A program made the translations under genes and the position numbers. From contig JBKECH010000011.1 of NCBI GenBank assembly GCA_047974415.1, forward strand, positions 1 through 64,000: a stretch of DNA of 64,000 nt, written 5' to 3'. Source of the stretch: JBKEAJ01 sp047974415. GTDB lineage: Bacteria > Bacteroidota > Bacteroidia > Bacteroidales > Prolixibacteraceae. Each line of letters begins with the position of its first letter. Within the stretch, counting starts at the first letter, position 1. Below are positions 26,856 to 34,771 of the stretch, piece by piece. Below the pieces are notes generated by a model. It was not told the origin of the DNA and made no database searches. It saw only the letters and a program-made list of their open reading frames with translations.

Positions 26856-27896
26856 TTAGTTCTCCTTTATCATATAATTTACATGGGTAGTAAGGAGTTG
26901 GACACTATTCAGATTTGCATTGTTTACTTTGAGGTTGATGGGCACAGATTTCATAATACCTAGTTGCGAGAAATTTACACTAGCTTCAAAGTCAGTGTCT
27001 TTGATGTTGGCAATGTCGTCAACACTCGCTTTAAATTTAATTTCTGCTTTGGTCGGGAAAATAACAACTTTTCTACCTATAGGAACATCTCGAACTTTTA
27101 TCTCAACTTTTAGGCTATTCTCTGTGTACTCTTTCACGGGAATTATAACTTTGACAACCCTTTCCGACAATTCAACATTGTCGATGTGCGATAGTTTTAT
27201 GAGCCTTTCTGTTGTTTGCGATAAGCCTTCGTATTTTTGGTGTTCTGTTTTAGCTATATTTATTGAATCTAACTGTGTTTTTAGTCCTCTGATGCTGACT
27301 GTTTCTGGCACAGTAAAGGCATCTCCATAGCTATTGAATTTATTTTTAAATGTTACATCTACAGAGGGTTTTATGGGGATTTCCTTAGATATTATTGAGT
27401 CTAAGCATACGTTTAGACTTTCAGGGTATAGTCTATTTATGGACATATCGCTACCTAGACGTCTTCCGAACATTTCAAAAAGAAGATGTTTCGGAATGTC
27501 AAGATTTATAATATTCCCAGTTTTGCTGGGGAGCTTATTTTTACTCAGGAATCGGCTTAAAGAAATATCAATGTTATTGTTTATGCCAAGCATTAGGAAG
27601 AATAATCTATAGCCACTTCCACTTAGCTCTGCATGTATTTGTTTTGGAGTTTCTGTGGAGATTCCCATCTCTTTTGGTACAGAGGTGTAATTAACATTGA
27701 AGACTACCGTGTATGACGAGGTTTTGTTTAAGGCGTTGAGTAGCCATGCAAATGTTGCGACTATAAAGCAGATTGTGAACGCTACCTTTTTGCTCTTATT
27801 TGTTCGATATAAGCGTAGTACAATTTTTTTTAACTTTGTGTATAATAAAACAAATCTCAGTTTTAGGTGCTTTATTCGTCTTTTATTGCTTCCCAT
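26856..27896 (-). CDS. YbbR-like domain protein
   Basis: 346 aa from ATG 27896 (MGSNKRRIKHLK), which follows an A/G-rich stretch. The open frame extends to a GTG at 27932, but that start lies inside the perfect hairpin 27921-27951 and was rejected. One membrane helix near residues 35-55 (KVAFTICFIVATFAWLLNAL) anchors an extracytoplasmic region with YbbR-type repeats (YPESLNVCLDSIISKEIPIKP, VPETVSIRGLKTQLDSI). Related proteins in Firmicutes regulate c-di-AMP synthase, but no such partner is seen here; role unknown. Confidence 0.85.
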   Translation of the reverse strand: MGSNKRRIKHLKLRFVLLYTKLKKIVLRLYRTNKSKKVAFTICFIVATFAWLLNALNKTSSYTVVFNVNYTSVPKEMGISTETPKQIHAELSGSGYRLFFLMLGINNNIDISLSRFLSKNKLPSKTGNIINLDIPKHLLFEMFGRRLGSDMSINRLYPESLNVCLDSIISKEIPIKPSVDVTFKNKFNSYGDAFTVPETVSIRGLKTQLDSINIAKTEHQKYEGLSQTTERLIKLSHIDNVELSERVVKVIIPVKEYTENSLKVEIKVRDVPIGRKVVIFPTKAEIKFKASVDDIANIKDTDFEASVNFSQLGIMKSVPINLKVNNANLNSVQLLTTHVNYMIKEN

Positions 27897-27920
27897 CTTT
27901 TTTCTGCTCGTCAAATAAAT

Positions 27921-27951
27921 ATCCATAGGCACAAAATTCGTGCCTATGGAT
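27921..27951 (-). terminator. Perfect 12-bp hairpin between yajC and the YbbR-like gene
   Basis: ATCCATAGGCAC and GTGCCTATGGAT pair perfectly around a 7-base loop and are followed on the minus strand by ATTTATTT. Could be an attenuating terminator or an mRNA-processing/stability hairpin adjusting YbbR-coaE expression relative to yajC. Confidence 0.6.
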
Positions 27952-27961
27952 TATTGTTTAT

Positions 27962-28285
27962 CTACCGTCTTTCGTTGTTAATATTTGCATTGGCAGGATT
28001 AATGGTTGATGATGCAAAAACAATATCAACTCCGTGGCTAACAGTCACAGTCACAGTGCCTTTTCCTTCGTCAATGCTATGTATCTCTCCAAAAATCCCT
28101 CCATTGGTAACAACTTTATCTCCTTTTTTTAACTGAGATCTAAAATTCCTTAGTTCTTTCTGCTTTTTCATTTGTGGTCTCATCATAAAAAAATAGAATA
28201 CAAGGATAATTCCTACGAAAGGCAGAATTTGCATGGCCCAATCTGGTTGTGCTTGTGTTGTGGCATCTAATAATAGAATGTTCAT
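27962..28285 (-). CDS. yajC: Preprotein translocase subunit YajC
   Basis: 107 aa. Accessory of the SecDF complex in the inner membrane. N-terminal membrane helix ILPFVGIILVFYFFMMRPQMKKQKE with the family RPQ motif, followed by KGDKVVTNGGIFGEI. Repeat R1-b lies 37 bp upstream, where nusB is often found in relatives. Confidence 0.95.
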   Translation of the reverse strand: MNILLLDATTQAQPDWAMQILPFVGIILVFYFFMMRPQMKKQKELRNFRSQLKKGDKVVTNGGIFGEIHSIDEGKGTVTVTVSHGVDIVFASSTINPANANINNERR

Positions 28286-28322
28286 CTAATGTTTTGTTTA
28301 AAATATTTGTAATTGTTTTATC

Positions 28323-28474
28323 TAGTGTCTGTCTATAATATTGGGAGTCTGAACTATAAAGTTAAATATCAAGGCTTGCCGTTCTGTATACTGGGAGTTT
28401 GTGAATTTACTTGTGTAAATGACTAAGAGCAAAATGAGCATAACGCAGATATTGGACTTTATAGACGGGTTCTA
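28323..28474 (+). repeat. R1 element, copy b (152 bp, full length)
   Basis: From TAGTGTCTGTCTATAATATT to GACGGGTTCTA. It shares with copy d the GCCGTTCTGT.ATACTGGGAGT variant segment. Its last three bases (CTA, 28472-28474) are, on the minus strand, the TAG stop codon of the gene at 28472-29590. Confidence 0.85.
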
Positions 28475-29590
28475 TCTAGAAAAACTCGTTTCTCCCAGAT
28501 AATATTGTCTGCTCTTTAATGATTCGTTCAACACTGCAGAAAAGTCCTCTATTCCTAGTTCAGCTTGTTCTTCGTTGGTCCTGAATATATACTTCCAAGG
28601 AGCATATCCCCAGCTGTACTTCCTGTATTCGATTGAGCCGTAGTACTCTCGCGTGGTGGTCATCTCTGACGATATAAGAGTTCGTCTCTTCAAGTCGGGC
28701 GTGTTGCTACTTATCCAGCATTCATTTTTCAAAACGGCATAGTCATTTTTTGATATTACGATACGACCTGTGATTTTAGAGCATCTAAAATCATAAGACA
28801 TTATGAAGTTGGGGTTTATGGCTTCGTATATTATGGTGTAGTCTTCGTCTGTTTCAGCACCTTTGCTTAGTGTGAAATCCGACAGGCTTGCCAAGTCCAT
28901 AATCATGGTTCCGTTTCTAACAATATCGCACGACAAAAGTGCATCCATGTATGGTTCGTTAATATTGAAGTTAATTCTGCCATTTTTTTTGTCGCTATTC
29001 ACGGAGTTGAAAGAATATAGGACATCCCTATATGCACTTTCTGGCGTGCATTCCCTGTAGGATAGTTTGTCGTCAATTCTTACATCCCCAGATAAAGGGA
29101 CTCTTTCCCCAAACTCATTTTTAATCCTCGAAGTATAAGAACCTTTGTAAGAGACTCCTTTCTGGATATAATTTCTTTTGATATTATCCACAGCCTTTCT
29201 GATATACATCCTTTCGACAAGTGCATCCGCACTTACCACAACATTTGCCAATTCGGTTTTAGACTCTACCATTAATATTGTGTGTGTGCTCCCATCAAGC
29301 AAGAGGCTAACAGGCATAACAACCTTTTTATATCCGACGAAACTTATGGCTAGTCTACTGTTTGATTCTGAGGGTTTTACGGTTAAGGAGAAAAAGCCAC
29401 TATTGTCAGTTATTGTTCCACTAGGCGCACCTTCAATTGCGACATTACAGTTGTCTATTGGTGACATGTCAGTTTTATTAAGAACATAACCTTTTACGGT
29501 GTTGTCCTGTGCATTAGATATCATTGTGAGAAGTACGGCAGTGAACGACAAAAATACTCTCCTAGATGCTTTATTTATTAGAGACTTCAT
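28472..29590 (-). CDS. Secreted protein with carboxypeptidase-like regulatory domain
   Basis: 372 aa with a Sec signal (RRVFLSFTAVLLTMISNAQ). Residues ~30-115 form the carboxypeptidase-D regulatory-like beta-sandwich (KGYVLNKTDMSPIDNCNVAI, GTITDNSGFFSL, ISFVGYKK) typical of Bacteroidota outer-membrane proteins, then a LANVVVSADALVERMYIRKAVDNI segment seen in DUF5686-type proteins and a beta-rich C-terminal half. No TonB-dependent barrel follows. The TAG stop is provided by the end of repeat R1-b, so the C-terminus may be shortened relative to homologues. Function unknown, probably cell-envelope. Confidence 0.75.
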   Translation of the reverse strand: MKSLINKASRRVFLSFTAVLLTMISNAQDNTVKGYVLNKTDMSPIDNCNVAIEGAPSGTITDNSGFFSLTVKPSESNSRLAISFVGYKKVVMPVSLLLDGSTHTILMVESKTELANVVVSADALVERMYIRKAVDNIKRNYIQKGVSYKGSYTSRIKNEFGERVPLSGDVRIDDKLSYRECTPESAYRDVLYSFNSVNSDKKNGRINFNINEPYMDALLSCDIVRNGTMIMDLASLSDFTLSKGAETDEDYTIIYEAINPNFIMSYDFRCSKITGRIVISKNDYAVLKNECWISSNTPDLKRRTLISSEMTTTREYYGSIEYRKYSWGYAPWKYIFRTNEEQAELGIEDFSAVLNESLKSRQYYLGETSFSR

Positions 29591-29688
29591 GTATTGTAAC
29601 TTTTTTTATTATATTTGTGCTCTGTATATATATGGTAATCATCGGTCTGAATTGTTTAAATGCAATAATATTGATAACAAATCAGTCC

Positions 29689-29719
29689 CAAAGATATAAA
29701 GAAAAATGAAAAAGAACAA
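29689..29719 (-). promoter_or_regulatory. Promoter for the 28472-29590 gene
   Basis: On the minus strand: TTG (29719-29717), exactly 20 bases, then TATCTTTG (29696-29689), the Bacteroidota -33/-7 pattern. It overlaps the first codons of the divergent lipoprotein gene at 29706 and predicts a leader of about 90 bases. Confidence 0.65.
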
Positions 29720-30362
29720 TTTTAGTGCCCTAGTATTGATAACAATGTTACTACTTAGCTCGTGTGTAGCTAAAAAGAAATACCTCGAAATGGAGGCGAT
29801 GAGAAACAGGGCAAACCAGCAAACACGCGAAGTTACTAAGGAGCTTCAGAGCAGAGATAACAATCTGAAAGCGCTGGTGGAGGAATATGAAAATATGAAA
29901 AATCAGCTCAATATTAGTAATTCTAAAAAAGACGCCGAAATTAAGAACTTGAACAATCAGATAGAAAGTTTGGAAAGAGGTATTGAAGAGCTTAAAAGTG
30001 ATGTGTCTCTAAGCTCCTCGCGATATGACATCACTCAGAATAGGTTGAGTTCGCAGATTTCTAACAAAGATTCTAAGATCGTTCAACTACAAAACCAGAT
30101 TAGCCAGTCGGCTAGGGAGTTAGAGCAAGTTAAAGATAAATATAATCGTCTAGTTTCGACGCGGAGCAAAGAGCAGGAGGAATCTGCGGCGATGAAGGCA
30201 GATTATAACCTGAAGAATAAGATGGTTGATAACTACACCCAGCAAATTACTGATTTAGATTCGCAAATTAAAGATCTAAACTCACAAATTTCAGTTAAAA
30301 ACAAGGAGATAGAAAAACTTCAAAATACCTGTAATTTATTACGCAAGGAGTTGGGAATGTAA
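29706..30362 (+). CDS. Coiled-coil lipoprotein
   Basis: 218 aa. Lipoprotein signal MKKNNFSALVLITMLLLSSC with Cys20 as the lipidation site, followed by CVAKKKYLEME and an almost uninterrupted heptad coiled coil (NLNNQIESLERGIEELK ... QITDLDSQIKDLNSQI). The N-terminus resembles OmpA-family lipoproteins of Bacteroidota, but the OmpA peptidoglycan-binding domain that normally follows the coil is absent and the gene ends normally three bases before the convergent fmt stop. Probably a periplasmic scaffold; no exact function assigned. Confidence 0.7.
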   Translation: MKKNNFSALVLITMLLLSSCVAKKKYLEMEAMRNRANQQTREVTKELQSRDNNLKALVEEYENMKNQLNISNSKKDAEIKNLNNQIESLERGIEELKSDVSLSSSRYDITQNRLSSQISNKDSKIVQLQNQISQSARELEQVKDKYNRLVSTRSKEQEESAAMKADYNLKNKMVDNYTQQITDLDSQIKDLNSQISVKNKEIEKLQNTCNLLRKELGM

Positions 30363-30365
30363 ATT

Positions 30366-31304
30366 TTAGAACTTGTAACCTGATAGAACCTGCTTTATAG
30401 GCAGTCGCTTCCTACCAGGTAGTTGTAGTTCCTTTATATTGATATATCCGTCGCAAGTCGATATCTTCATGTAGGTTTTGTTGTCTGTAAAAAGGGTGCC
30501 TGCTGGTTCTTTGTGCTCGATTATTTCTGCGTTGACGTCGTAAATCTTTAAGGAGATATCCTCTCCACATGTGTTTTTAATGTTTGTCCATGCTGTGGGA
30601 TACGGCGAGAGGCCTCTGATAAAATTATGTATATCCTCAGTTGTTTGCTCCCAATTAATCTGGCAGTCCTCCTTAAATATCTTTGGAGCAGGTATTAATT
30701 TTTTTTCTTGCACATTTTGTATTTTAGGCTCGATGTCTTCATTGGCAAAAGATATTAAAGTCTCTAAAACCAAGTCAGCTCCGACATTCATAAGTTTATC
30801 GTGCAATGTCCCCACATTATCATCATCTGTGATATTTACTTCTTTGTGCGATATAATTTTCCCTGTGTCTATTTCTTTCTCTATGAAAAAAGTAGTTACT
30901 CCAGTTTTTTTCTCCCCATTGATAATTGCCCAATTTATTGGGGCTGCGCCTCTGTATTGAGGCAATAACGATGCGTGTAAATTAAAGGTTGGACGTAGAC
31001 TCCAAACGGATTCTGGTAACATTCTAAAGGCAACGACCACGCAAATGTCGGCATTTAACCCTTTTATTCTCTCGGAAAATATAGGGTCTTTCAGGTTTTT
31101 GGGTTTTAGAATGTTTAACCCTACAGACTCGGCGTAGCACGCGACTTCTGAACTTTGAAGCTTTCTACCTCTTCCTGCCGGTTTGTCTGCAGCTGTGACA
31201 ACACCAACAATGTTGCATTTGCTTTCTACCAAGTGCTTTAAAACTCCTGTTGCAAATCCAGGAGTGCCCATAAACACTATCCTTAAGTCCTTGTAATTAG
31301 TCAT
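30366..31304 (-). CDS. fmt: Methionyl-tRNA formyltransferase
   Basis: 312 aa. Formylates Met-tRNAi using 10-formyl-THF. VFMGTPGFATGVL start; catalytic region FNLHASLLPQYRGAAPINWAI with the N-x-H pair and EIDTGKI with the active Asp; C-terminal OB-like domain ending LPIKQVLSGYKF. Faces the coiled-coil lipoprotein gene tail to tail with 3 bp between and no terminator, so transcripts probably overlap. Confidence 0.97.
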   Translation of the reverse strand: MTNYKDLRIVFMGTPGFATGVLKHLVESKCNIVGVVTAADKPAGRGRKLQSSEVACYAESVGLNILKPKNLKDPIFSERIKGLNADICVVVAFRMLPESVWSLRPTFNLHASLLPQYRGAAPINWAIINGEKKTGVTTFFIEKEIDTGKIISHKEVNITDDDNVGTLHDKLMNVGADLVLETLISFANEDIEPKIQNVQEKKLIPAPKIFKEDCQINWEQTTEDIHNFIRGLSPYPTAWTNIKNTCGEDISLKIYDVNAEIIEHKEPAGTLFTDNKTYMKISTCDGYINIKELQLPGRKRLPIKQVLSGYKF

Positions 31305-31455
31305 ACCTTTCTGTTTTGTAGCTTAAGAAGCTTGTCGCCTCTTATTCTAGTGCTGATTGAAAACGGTTTATACAAGAATAGAATGTAGGTTTCCGTTCAC
31401 AGTCCACAAAATTAGAGATTTTTTTGATGTGTCTTATAAATCAAAGAAATTATTT

Positions 31456-31629
31456 TTAACCCAGATTGTGCATTGGAATGCTGTAGCGAGGGCTTCAAAC
31501 CCGATAAAACAAGGGCTCTGGTGAACAAAGCGTAGCATTGCTGCGGTGGGCGAAACAAAAGCAAGTAGTGCGTTTGTTTTGAAGAGATTAGAGCATGTAG
31601 CAGGTAAGCTAATGCATATACTGGGTTAA
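31456..31629 (+). repeat. R2 element, copy a (174 bp)
   Basis: Bounded by imperfect inverted repeats TTAACCCAGATTGTGCATT and AATGCATATACTGGGTTAA. The interior carries the shared core GATAAAACAAG...GGTGAACAAAGCG. Related copies lie at 52345-52507 and, inverted, 55823-55993. Non-coding: the only long frame here is a chance reading. Confidence 0.7.
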
Positions 31630-31753
31630 ATGCTATCATCCGAAATTATATTTTTTTAGGACGCACAAATGCCCGAAGAATTCCTACTTTTGTTTTTATC
31701 GCAGAGCCTTGTGTTTGTCAATGTTTGATTGAGTAAAATACCGGACCGCTAAA

Positions 31754-31900
31754 CAGTGTCTGTCCATAATATCGGGATTCTGAGCGAGAGAGTTAAATAT
31801 CAAGGCTTGTGAAACTTTGTGAATTGGGAGTTTACTTGTGTAAATGACTAATTCGCAAAGTGAGCATAACGCAGATATTGGACTTTATAGACAGAATCTA
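31754..31900 (+). repeat. R1 element, copy c (147 bp, full length)
   Basis: Starts CAGTGTCTGTCCATAATATC (C instead of the usual T) and ends GACAGAATCTA. In the 825-bp gap between the divergent genes fmt and the GroES-like gene, 124 bp after R2-a. Confidence 0.85.
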
Positions 31901-32129
31901 AAGATACATGCTTGTGAATTAGGCTTATTTCACTGAAAGGTGTTACATTTGAATCGAGTTTTTTAACATGCACCTAGGTTGGTGAAAAACTTGGAATTCT
32001 GTAGTAACCTAAAGAGCCTGTTTTTTAATTACTTGTCACAATATGCAGTGGGGAAAGCTTGTAGAATTAGGGATTATTATGGGGATTGGGAACAAATATC
32101 AAGGATAAAAATAGATAAATTGAAAAGAG
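31901..32129. other. Intergenic leader region of the GroES-like gene
   Basis: No gene seen. AT-rich, with scattered stops in all frames. No full TAnnTTTG promoter was recognised. The gap from fmt to here is otherwise occupied by R2-a, R1-c and about 250 bp without recognisable content. Confidence 0.3.
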
Positions 32130-32510
32130 ATGAAGATAGATATAAAAAATGAGGAGCTTGAGAAAGTTCAGGTAATCGGCGACAGAGTTTTAATTAAACC
32201 TATTAATAAGAATTCTAAGACCAAAAGTGGTTTGTATTTACCTCCAACAGTTTCGGATAAGGAGATACTGAACAGTGGTTATGTCATAAAAGTTGGACCT
32301 GGTTACCAGATACCTACAGACGAGACAGACGAACCATGGTCTAAAAATAATACCAGAACAAAGTATATGCCCCTGCAAGCAAATATAGGAGATTTGGTGG
32401 TTTTCCTCTCTAAAAGTTGTTGGGATATAGAGTTTAACGAAGATAAGTACATAATAGCACCACACGGTTCAATTTTAATGCTTGTTAGAGATGAAGAATT
32501 ATTTTCTTGA
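32130..32510 (+). CDS. GroES-like (Cpn10 family) protein
   Basis: 126 aa, against ~95 for ordinary GroES. The Cpn10 barrel is recognisable: QVIGDRVLIKPINK, LNSGYVIKVGPGY, IGDLVVFL, YIIAPHGSILMLV. About 25-30 extra residues (around TDETDEPWSKNNTRTKYMP) interrupt the barrel, and no canonical GroEL-binding mobile loop is evident. No groEL is adjacent, so this is a stand-alone paralogue, probably not the main co-chaperonin. A weak hairpin (TGACC/GGTCA) follows the stop codon. Confidence 0.8.
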   Translation: MKIDIKNEELEKVQVIGDRVLIKPINKNSKTKSGLYLPPTVSDKEILNSGYVIKVGPGYQIPTDETDEPWSKNNTRTKYMPLQANIGDLVVFLSKSCWDIEFNEDKYIIAPHGSILMLVRDEELFS

Positions 32511-32516
32511 CCTATA

Positions 32517-32550
32517 TTGGTCATAGAATAGTTCTTTTTTTGTAGATTTG
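32517..32550 (+). promoter_or_regulatory. Likely promoter of the DUF349 gene
   Basis: TAGATTTG at 32543-32550 matches the -7 box; TTG at 32517 lies 23 bases upstream, slightly longer than usual. A start near 32557 would leave a 23-base leader before the ATG at 32580. Confidence 0.45.
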
Positions 32551-32579
32551 TGGGTGATGAAATTAAATTAATTGATATT

Positions 32580-34562
32580 ATGGGATTTAATGATAATGAC
32601 GGCGATGTAAGAGAAAACGCTGAAGCTACTGTAAACAATACTGTAGCAGAGGGTTGTATGAGTGGGTCTGAGAACTTAGGTTCTACCGAATCGGAGGAAA
32701 AAGAGGCGGAGGATTCAGTCCAAAATAGCGAGACTGAGCCTGTTGCGGTGAAAAAAACATGTGATGAGGCATCCGATGATGGAATAACCCCGTCAGATAA
32801 GACTAATATGACTGACAATAAAGCTAGTGCTATGGGTATTGATTACAATACATTAGATTACGTAGAATTGGTTAATGCTCTTCGTGATGTAATTGCAAGC
32901 GGTGAAAACCACATGCATATACAAAGTCAAATAAAGATAATACAAAGTGTATTTTACAGCAAGCTTAGAGAAGAGAGAAAAATAGAACGCGAAAAATACA
33001 TCGAGCTAAATGGCGATGATAACGATTATGAAATCGAACCAAATGTGTATGAGATAGATATCAAAAGGTTTGTAAAAGAGTATAAAGCCCGAAAAGCACA
33101 AGATAGAGAAAAAGAAAATGCTGATAAAAAAGAAAACTATAAGAAGAAATTAGCAATAATAGAAGAAATAAAACAACTTGTCGAAAAAGAAGAGACCTTA
33201 AATAAGACCTTTAGCGAATTCAGAGATTTGCAAGAAAGTTGGAGACAGATCGGAGATGTCCCTCAAGCCAATGTAAAAGACGTGTGGCGACTGTATCATT
33301 TTAACGTGGAATTGTTTTATGATTATGTGAAAATAAATAGAGAGCTTCGAGAATTAGACCTTAAGAAGAATTACCAGAGGAAAATACGCATCTGCGAAGA
33401 AGTCGAAAAGTTGAACGAGGAAGATAATGTAAATAAGGCATTTAATGAGCTTCAACGTTTTCACGAACAATGGCGAGAAATTGGTCCTGTTCCTCGGGAG
33501 GTGAATGAAGAAGTTTGGGAGCGGTTTAGAGCGGCAACTAAGGTTATAAACAATAAGAATCATGAGTTTATAGGTTCAAGAAGAGAGGAAGAGAAGGAAA
33601 ACCTTGAAAAAAAAGAGGCACTATGTGCGAGGGTGCAGATATTGCTTGATAAGCTTCCCGAAAAACCAAAAGATTGGGATCTTGCGACCGAAAGCATTAT
33701 CGCAGTTCAGAAAGAATGGAAAACTGTTGGTCGTGCACCCAGAGGCGATCACGAGAAAATTTGGAAGCACTTTAGAAGTCTATGTGATACCTTTTTTGAG
33801 AAAAAAAGAGACTTTTTTTCGGAGCAACGAGATGAGAAAGATAAAAATTATAAACTAAAAATAGAACTTTGCGAAAAAGCCGAGGAACTCCAAGACAGTA
33901 CCGACTGGGGGCGCACAACAGATAAGTTGATTCATTTGCAAAAAGAGTGGAAGAATATAGGCTCTGTAGAGCGAAAAGTAAGCGACAAGGTTTGGAAGCG
34001 CTTTAGAGCTGCTTGTAATAATTTTTTTGATAGAAAGAAAGTAGAGTTTGCTTCCTCTGTTGAAGAAGAACAGAAAAATCTCGAAAAGAAACTTCAGGTT
34101 ATAGAAAAAGTGAAAGCGCTAAGATCAACAGGTGAAAACGAACAAGACTTCGAAGCTTTGAAAGAGCTACAAGATGAGTGGAATGCCGTTGGCTTTGTGC
34201 CATTTAGGGAGAAGGATACAGTGTACAAGACCTATAATGAGGCACTTGATATAGCATTTTCTAATCTTCGAATAAATAAACAGGAACAGAAAATAATTGA
34301 CTTAACCAGCAAGATTAAAGGTGGAGGACTGAATGAAAATCAGATCTATAGGGAGCGAGAGAAATTGAGCAATAAATTGAAGCACCTTGAAGAAGAAAAA
34401 AATGTTCTGGATAATAATGTCGGCTTTTTTGCAAACACTAAGAATGCAGAGTCCCTTATTAATGAGGTCAATAGAAAAGTTCAGGATATAGAAAGTCAGA
34501 TATTGTCCATTAAAGAACATTTGAAAATTATAGATCAATCTTTGGTGGAAGATGAAGATTGA
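32580..34562 (+). CDS. DUF349 repeat protein
   Basis: 660 aa from ATG 32580 (MGFNDNDGDV). A GTG at 32550 lies in the predicted -7 box, so the ATG is preferred. After an acidic N-terminal ~110 residues, five DUF349 repeats can be counted by their W-x-x-(I/V)-G signatures (WRQIGDVP, WREIGPVP, WKTVGRAP, WKNIGSVE, WNAVGFVP), each followed by a long charged helix. The C-terminal ~100 residues are coiled coil. Cytoplasmic, highly helical; the molecular role of DUF349 proteins is unknown. Confidence 0.85.
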   Translation: MGFNDNDGDVRENAEATVNNTVAEGCMSGSENLGSTESEEKEAEDSVQNSETEPVAVKKTCDEASDDGITPSDKTNMTDNKASAMGIDYNTLDYVELVNALRDVIASGENHMHIQSQIKIIQSVFYSKLREERKIEREKYIELNGDDNDYEIEPNVYEIDIKRFVKEYKARKAQDREKENADKKENYKKKLAIIEEIKQLVEKEETLNKTFSEFRDLQESWRQIGDVPQANVKDVWRLYHFNVELFYDYVKINRELRELDLKKNYQRKIRICEEVEKLNEEDNVNKAFNELQRFHEQWREIGPVPREVNEEVWERFRAATKVINNKNHEFIGSRREEEKENLEKKEALCARVQILLDKLPEKPKDWDLATESIIAVQKEWKTVGRAPRGDHEKIWKHFRSLCDTFFEKKRDFFSEQRDEKDKNYKLKIELCEKAEELQDSTDWGRTTDKLIHLQKEWKNIGSVERKVSDKVWKRFRAACNNFFDRKKVEFASSVEEEQKNLEKKLQVIEKVKALRSTGENEQDFEALKELQDEWNAVGFVPFREKDTVYKTYNEALDIAFSNLRINKQEQKIIDLTSKIKGGGLNENQIYREREKLSNKLKHLEEEKNVLDNNVGFFANTKNAESLINEVNRKVQDIESQILSIKEHLKIIDQSLVEDED

Positions 34563-34584
34563 TGTTTGGCAGGAAAATACTAAT

Positions 34585-34745
34585 CGGTGTCTGTCTATAA
34601 TGTAGGGAGTCTGAACTATAAAGTTAAATATCAAGGCGTGCCGTTCTGTTATACTGGGAGTTTGTGAATTGGGAGTTTACTTATGTAAATGACTAATTCG
34701 CAAAGTGAGCATAACGCAGATATTGGACTTTATAGATGGATTCTA
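34585..34745 (+). repeat. R1 element, copy d (161 bp, with internal duplication)
   Basis: Starts CGGTGTCTGTCTATAATGTA and ends GATGGATTCTA. Longer than the other copies because GGGAGTTTGTGAATT is followed by a second GGGAGTTT. It begins 22 bp after the DUF349 stop and ends 26 bp before the next start codon, thus filling the whole intergenic gap. Confidence 0.85.
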
Positions 34746-34771
34746 ATTAATTCTATTTATAATAGTAGTAT

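Noticed and set aside
27897..27932. Upstream GTG start for the YbbR-like protein
   Set aside because: It lies in a perfect hairpin and adds residues without family similarity; ATG 27896 follows a purine-rich stretch.
31412..31639. 75-codon minus-strand reading frame
   Set aside because: It coincides with repeat R2-a, has no recognisable motif and the frame is not kept in the other R2 copies.
32303..32818. 171-codon minus-strand frame spanning the GroES-like and DUF349 genes
   Set aside because: Antisense to two supported genes and crosses the promoter region between them.
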